A stretch of DNA of 20,786 bases from positions 1 through 20,786 of the IMG/VR virus record IMGVR_UViG_3300006928_000134; one strand, given 5' to 3'. The notes beneath the pieces were generated by a model. It was not told where the DNA came from and ran no database searches. It was given only the letters and a program-made list of their open reading frames with translations. Positions 18,801-20,786 of this stretch are shown here, in pieces (the stretch's first letter is position 1; the number at the start of each line of letters is the position of its first letter). A program made the position numbers and the translations under genes. The DNA comes from a virus.

Positions 18801-20786
18801 AGATATTTGATTAGGATTATCCCAAACCATTACAACATCCTGGTATGTATCAATAGATGTTTGAATATTAAGAATTGATTTACCAGTTATAGTATTGACA
18901 CTAGCATTTAATCCACCACCAATTCCACTAGCAGTGGTAAATTTAGCAATTTCACCAACTTTATATCCACTTCCACTTTCTATAATGTTAAATGAATCAA
19001 CAGATCCTTTCTTAACAGACTCTACTAAAGAAATTTGTTCTATTGCTTCATTAGATTCAATTAAATAATCATTATCTGCATATTTGTCAGATACTTTATA
19101 TGGGAATGTATTTCTAACTAAAGCCGATGATCCAAAATCAAAATTATTCTGATTAATTAAGAAATTATCACTAACTGGTTCGGATCTGTAGGAATTACCT
19201 ATAAAATAAGGAAATTCTGGTAATCTACTAACACTGCTTATACCAGCAACATACACATAGGCTCCTTGTGGATATTCTGGAGTTTTGGTAAATATGCCAT
19301 TATTTTCATCCAAATCACCAGAATTATCAAAGATATAATCCTCTACAAAGAACCCAGAATTAAATCCAGATGGTCTGTCACTAAGAATTCCACTAGCATT
19401 GATGTAACCACTCTCTAAAATCTTTATTGGAGAATTTCTATCAGATGGATCACTATGTCCATATGGTCCATAAATCGGATTTCCGTCATATGCCCATCCA
19501 ATAATTGGTGAATGATCTAATCCAGTATCATTAAATTCACTATTACCAGTTACAGTAGAATATCCAACATATCCGTATTCTATGCCTTTATCAGTGTCTA
19601 TCAATACAGATGTATCACCATTAAATTTATTAACTGTTAGTTTTCTAACATTAGAATCTATAATAGCACCAGATCCTGCGGCAATAACCTTAATATTTGT
19701 ATTAACCTGAGTATAATTAACACCTGCATTGATTATTGTTACATCAGTAATTTTACCATTATTAATAGTTGCTCTTAGCTTGGCACCTATACCATCACCA
19801 ACTACTTCTAGTAAAGGAGCAGATGTATATTCTCTTCCACCAAATTGAATGTCAATAGCAGTTATTGATCCACTAGTTGTACCAATGCCTATTGAATTAT
19901 TGGTAATAATTGGTCTTAATTGTGCATCTTTACCGTTTTTAATGGTTATTGTTGGCTTTTTCTCAAGATTTAATACAGTACTACCATATCCAGTACCTCC
20001 ATCATAAACATAAGTATCAATTATAGATCCTTGAACAACAGGAATTGCAGTTATTACTCCAACTGGACCAGAATATTCAATAGCTAAATTGAGTTCTACA
20101 GGTGGATACTCAAAATTCTGTAATCCACTTCCAATAGTCCCAAATTTAACATAATTCTTTCTTGTATAATTTGAAGTTATTGTGCCAGCAATTCCAGCAT
20201 CAACAAGTTGAAACGCATGATCACTAACTTTAATAACTTTATAGTGATTACTGGTTGTTGTAATTCCAGTTTTTACTGTTAATCCAGAAATTCCTGTGCC
20301 ACCAGTAGAATATAAAATATTCTCACCATCACCAAAACCATGATTTTCATAATTAACTGTTGATGTAATTGTAGAAATACCAGTCTCACCAACAATTAAT
20401 TTCCTATTTGTATATCCTTCACCTGGATTTATTACTTTAAGTGAATATAATGTATTTTTATCTTCATACAGTCTAAATTTCTGAGTACCAACATTGGTAA
20501 ATGATGTGAATCCAACTGTATTAATTCCAGTATTATAGTCATTAAGAGTTGGGAATAACTTAATAGTGCTTGAATTAATTACTTTTGGCCAATATACTGA
20601 TCCAGATTGTAAATATTTGTTTTGATTTGCATTATTACTAATTTCTCCAATACTAACAGAATCACTTCCATTATTGTTGTAAATTAAAGCCTGTCCATCT
20701 GCTAAATTATGCTGACCTAAGAAAGTTATTGTATCATCAGTAAGATCAACACCACCACCTTGAATACTTAAACGAGCATCAAAGAA
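9819..20786 (-). CDS. Giant baseplate structural protein, probable gp7 counterpart (3' part, at least 3655 aa)
   Basis: The frame is open from the right edge to the TAA at 9819-9821; I translated 19605-20786 by hand and found no stop, and also no in-frame ATG, GTG or TTG. The TTG at 19604 is an internal leucine codon, and the true start lies outside the window. Counting from the edge, the modules are: GSGY-type units from residue 115; a YHYH-like domain at 419-539; many HG and GIGST-type beta repeats; a T4 gp7-like block at about 1517-1610; a Cys/Asp/His motif at about 2564, 2905 and 2982; helical islands at about 2722-2772 and 3050-3080; a VNGILQIPG beta domain at about 3194; and a C-terminus ending GFGLRNNGPLRKNL. 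Position before gp8 matches T4 gene 7, whose product is a 1032-residue wedge organiser. The gp7 equivalence is an inference; the structural role is well supported. Confidence 0.9.
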   Translation of the reverse strand, partial: FFDARLSIQGGGVDLTDDTITFLGQHNLADGQALIYNNNGSDSVSIGEISNNANQNKYLQSGSVYWPKVINSSTIKLFPTLNDYNTGINTVGFTSFTNVGTQKFRLYEDKNTLYSLKVINPGEGYTNRKLIVGETGISTITSTVNYENHGFGDGENILYSTGGTGISGLTVKTGITTTSNHYKVIKVSDHAFQLVDAGIAGTITSNYTRKNYVKFGTIGSGLQNFEYPPVELNLAIEYSGPVGVITAIPVVQGSIIDTYVYDGGTGYGSTVLNLEKKPTITIKNGKDAQLRPIITNNSIGIGTTSGSITAIDIQFGGREYTSAPLLEVVGDGIGAKLRATINNGKITDVTIINAGVNYTQVNTNIKVIAAGSGAIIDSNVRKLTVNKFNGDTSVLIDTDKGIEYGYVGYSTVTGNSEFNDTGLDHSPIIGWAYDGNPIYGPYGHSDPSDRNSPIKILESGYINASGILSDRPSGFNSGFFVEDYIFDNSGDLDENNGIFTKTPEYPQGAYVYVAGISSVSRLPEFPYFIGNSYRSEPVSDNFLINQNNFDFGSSALVRNTFPYKVSDKYADNDYLIESNEAIEQISLVESVKKGSVDSFNIIESGSGYKVGEIAKFTTASGIGGGLNASVNTITGKSILNIQTSIDTYQDVVMVWDNPNQISGYISTSHTFLKNDNLTISGVSTSIKGLTKTHSIGITTDRTVLTKDVVANATAGIITDIYVSNVPPNVSAGSSIGIGTEKFLVLNTFDDRKVIRVMRGVVGAAHTSSTDLELTPSYFTLPVKSKQFKSTVNDLVYFNPSQALGVGTIAGIGSTSPYTIGEVQVAASTPAQSIYLPNHPFNTNQKVIFTKGTSALQVSNTGGSTAFGIPISGSDQTLYVIKKSKDYIGVTTEVGLTTSTDGLYFHTKGSNEFDYLIRSDHSQVTAKVQKIDAKVTLTTSHSMANSDIVHITANSDQSVGIGTSISVRLKYINENLLVNPIAFAAAGINSTTNQITLAAHGLKTGDKVFYTANTAVSGLSEGAYYVYRIDDDNIQLAKTHYDVVNFPPTVVNFNSTGGSAQELSLINPPISVVNNNDLVFDTSDSSLTGYNVKFFHDADFKNEFVSTGSTNNFSVVGVGTSSNLKYSSTNPARVYYSVEKSGYISTADTEVVYNSQINYVDSTYSGKYSVFGVGSTTFNVSLRAVPEVLSYTQTNTENLKYTTNSLTDIGGVDSLKMNFGGFGYNQLPHFVSIGSTQGINAEILAVSKNINRIGNVRIIDPGFEYSSDKTLRPEAFVPSKISLINAYTIKSIDVTYGGSGYTNEPDLIIVDPTTGLKASTGIIEAELNGVTVSSVNIIQEPKGLTPIEQKIVAINNTNGVSVKTLDYDGTVGIATCTLVTPITGFGSPPFAVGDQIFVEGLQSFIAGSGFNSEDYGYKFFTVSAYSSSGPSDKVEWNMNGIATGISTTIVGVAKTNQNGFGSLVNYNEYPRFKSSQVPTKFSVGEDLLVLTNSQYNKVDLKVTESVTNTIKVKGTYNLSIGEKILGAFSGSIATINEIIKNYARFDVDYSLRKDYGWSDDIGKLNQDFQVIPDNDYYQNLSYTVKSPITYDELVNPVNRLLHTSGLKNFADVGISSSVGVGSTANTNATTVVSDFIVENRVDTINSFDMTKDVDILGTRSKFVEFKTKKLANYTLCKTNRVLTIDNISPLFSEAGTQYPYVDFSIEEGYSRFLVQIINPKTNDIESTEFITYGDNTNTFVLEKGSVSNSSEKIGILSTINDVDNRTIRFTPTDVYNDDLDLKVVKNSFNNDLPGIGTQSIGYVDLTGVNATVGIGSTAELISRATTAVESYFASVEVTNKTTNEKNLVEVVVTHDGTNSFIAEYYTDTSQYTGYSAPSIGIITSKLASNVLSLHYENPTSGSELLVRSKIVGFGVTSAGIGTYRFKQSGQSDGNERSLRYDAEYLTVAAANPSTNYSISTGISSDVCSTVKSIIRVSSGTTSAVHQLLTVHNNDSVYTTSYPLLSIGSTGGLGYFTSNYASGKIKYYFKPDSEVNGQPLEIQRFSEVVYTINDDLNVAPDLIYGTINEGLSLYRFNALNGDRINRKDFPLRHNTVPIFEKIFNPADTSILNPVTGIFTINDHFFATGEELVYTPNSTFIGVAGTHMQHASQTNLPTEVYAIRLTKDTFKLALTQSNANSGTGVTFPSIGGGNAHELEMSKKSEKTLLSIDNVVQAPLAYTPVTTTLTNNGASITTSRSIFEVAGIATMTTEDVIKIDNEYMQITSVGIGTTALGPITGTGSASLVEVERGFVGSAPATHNHNATVRLYNGDFNIVGTTIYFASSPKGSSNTQKDASNLDILRSDFGGMVYLRNSYSKNVIFDDISEAFTGIGQTYRVTVGGANTTGIETGSTIALINGIFQKPSTDNNPDNNYEFIEHSGISSVSFTGVSSAVSGKQVISSADVNQNSLPRGGVVVSVGSTGGLGIAPLVGAAVTVQINGSGAITTVGIATTGALNSFNWSYGSGYNKSTIAIGITDPAYTHTFISAAPGAVTGTGGPFTPTNATYVSETGVLTLTIPSHGRSSGNVQLVENSLTFTCSKDGHLTRHDYPRSTDPAGGNANLAITVVNANTLSVNVGKAGGHTGSAAQITANIGAGGTITGFVINSAGSGYTKPKAIVPQPSYESLPVTGVYRRGLGNTSTTGIGLSVSLGMGPSIGIGTDNKFADAADLIEKNKLFIGDLAARRMKNKYTSYNYPSGFTEQDCIDDVVDVLEAVAYNLRYGGNDKTYDAANLFVNGVYSTPAPVTGEEAQVIYAFREAATMANKAIRNVKVSAATGAQYAHTFVSAPIAGGISIRDDGGVAVGSTTPTAATYDASTGDLVLTVPNNKYPVHAPSTHTPTAASYFHTTGNLQLTVSGHGFHAGDLVKIVPNSLTFTCARDSHATEHTYPRRSDPKYDTWVSIAATTVNTFTVDVGVPAANNQYAHTFKTATTGAVQKASNLVRITTSSLRFTCDRDNHGTNHDYPRSTDPVHNTNVAIAATSGNTFTVNVGVSDVALTTKTQVFDDTITYDSGNCANVQSSITTLVGIVTAVVNTHNASQLPATRTVSSATLNDVQTFRITNPGYSFEVGDIIRPVGVVTDRSLTHIRDDFELEVLEIFNDSYASWNFGEFDYIDPIKDLQDGIRVRFPLNYNGSLLSFEINELDPQSSLIDPKALLMIFVNGILQIPGESYTFEGGTSFIFTEAPDADDNIAVFFYKGTDDVDSITVTDVVPSLKNGDSVQIFKHNGISTTTNQDIRTIYDITSSDTIETNLYSKQGVDVDNYKPLSWTKQKVDRTINGDLVSKARDSIEAQVYPTARIIGDLKSTDDFVWIDDDALKFFRYEKTAGNITVDSAGGLIVDGSNPVAAGITAIVATNGTISSLDIVSGGSAYSGTVTVKIANPFSVGMTTTFVPDGTNTVTGIGSTATATLSLTNGVVTGSSIVNPGFGYSQAHPPQVIAQAPTFSSEIVTTISTFEGASGIITGITTSVGVGTALAVKFFVGGSFALTSNQPIYICDTTIGTGVTSIYTNNDDVVGTGTTFLNNVYTVSQFDTNVGIITCNVHSDSPVVGLSTQGTRPVGKFSWGKLSGFTRTGVPPIGLGVTGFTNGQSGLSTYPTIQRRGFGLRNNGPLRKNL
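11691..11840 (-). repeat. FTC-D-H-YPR protein repeat, copy C
   Basis: Encodes SLRFTCDRDNHGTNHDYPR, then STDP, and ends in TFTVNVG. It follows copy B after about 25 residues. Bases 11761-11786 are identical to 13006-13031 in copy A, suggesting a fairly recent duplication or gene conversion between these two copies. Confidence 0.85.
11921..12070 (-). repeat. FTC-D-H-YPR protein repeat, copy B
   Basis: Encodes SLTFTCARDSHATEHTYPR, then RSDP, and ends in TFTVDVG. It directly follows an HG-type unit (SGHGFHAGDLVKIVPN) in the protein and is followed by QYAHTFKTATTGAV, which leads into copy C. All Cys, Asp and His positions of the motif are kept, while the codons differ from copies A and C. Confidence 0.85.
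12931..13095 (-). repeat. FTC-D-H-YPR protein repeat, copy A
   Basis: Encodes SLTFTCSKDGHLTRHDYPR, then STDP and, after about 20 residues, SVNVG. The shared pattern is L-x-F-T-C-x-x-D-x-H-x-T-x-H-x-Y-P-R. A stretch of 26 bases (13006-13031) is identical to copy C. It is preceded in the protein by an HG-type unit and followed by a GSGY unit. Confidence 0.85.
15955..16235 (-). other. gp7-like conserved block inside the giant protein
   Basis: The encoded segment runs from IGEKILGAFSGSIATINEI through GWSDDIGKLN and DNDYYQNLSYTVKSPI to NRLLHTSGLKNFADV. Its second half resembles the part of T4 gp7 with DYINRSRSYYVMKIKS and VIRFVHPVGFGF: a Tyr-rich strand, 'KS', a helix, then 'H..G...F'. In T4 this lies near the C-terminus, whereas here about 2040 residues follow it. 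The match was made by eye from memory of the T4 sequence. Confidence 0.5.
19170..19530 (-). other. YHYH-like domain inside the giant protein
   Basis: The segment contains HSPIIGWAYDGNPIYGPYG, then LDENNGIFTKTPEYPQGAYV and FPYFIGNSYR. The order 'GWA.DG.PIYGPYG ... LDE.NG ... TPEYP.G.Y.Y ... FPY.IG' is the pattern of the YHYH family, found mostly in secreted bacterial and marine proteins. The name-giving YHYH is reduced to YVYV here, so any metal-binding or catalytic function cannot be assumed. Confidence 0.7.

Noticed and set aside
19602-19604. TTG as start codon of the giant protein
   Set aside because: The frame stays open to the window edge and the residues upstream continue the same GSGY-type repeat pattern, so this codon is an internal leucine.

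Overview
The window reads as part of the late structural (tail/baseplate) operon of a marine T4-like myovirus, most likely a cyanophage of Prochlorococcus or Synechococcus. A T4-like pelagiphage cannot be excluded. The evidence is a T4 gp8 homologue, a neighbour with a DUF4815-type N-terminus, a giant upstream structural gene, T4-type late promoters (TATAAATA), strongly AT-rich DNA, and small proteins with the look of marine T4-like phages. There are no host genes, metabolic genes, tRNAs, mobile elements or CRISPR arrays.

Every gene lies on the minus strand, so transcription runs from high to low coordinates. In that order: (1) a giant open frame that enters from the right edge and ends at 9819. 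At least 3655 codons are visible. It occupies the position of T4 gene 7 and carries a short block resembling the conserved C-terminal part of T4 gp7, followed by about 2000 further residues of repeat modules. (2) gp8, baseplate wedge, 514 aa. (3) A 2384-aa DUF4815-type virion protein. (4) A 67-aa coiled-coil protein. (5) A 113-aa protein that looks like a small beta-sandwich tail protein. (6) A 72-aa small structural protein. (7) The first 92 residues of a tail-fibre-like protein that leaves through the left edge. Coding density is essentially complete. Three junctions are TAATG stop/start overlaps (8243, 1089, 508), and the longest gap is 36 bases.

Two late promoters sit in the only sizeable gaps, before gp8 and before the 113-aa gene, so the run appears to hold at least two late transcription units with read-through between them. 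By T4 analogy gp7 and gp8 belong to the baseplate wedge. The DUF4815-type protein and the small proteins probably decorate the baseplate or link it to the fibres.

The most notable content is modular. Short repeat families (GSGY, HG-x-x-x-G, an E...RG..G...H module, and a triplicated Cys/Asp/His motif) recur within the giant protein, and some also occur in its two downstream neighbours. This suggests that domains have been shuffled among adjacent baseplate genes. I found no undescribed defence or regulatory system; the interest lies in the architecture of these very large virion proteins.
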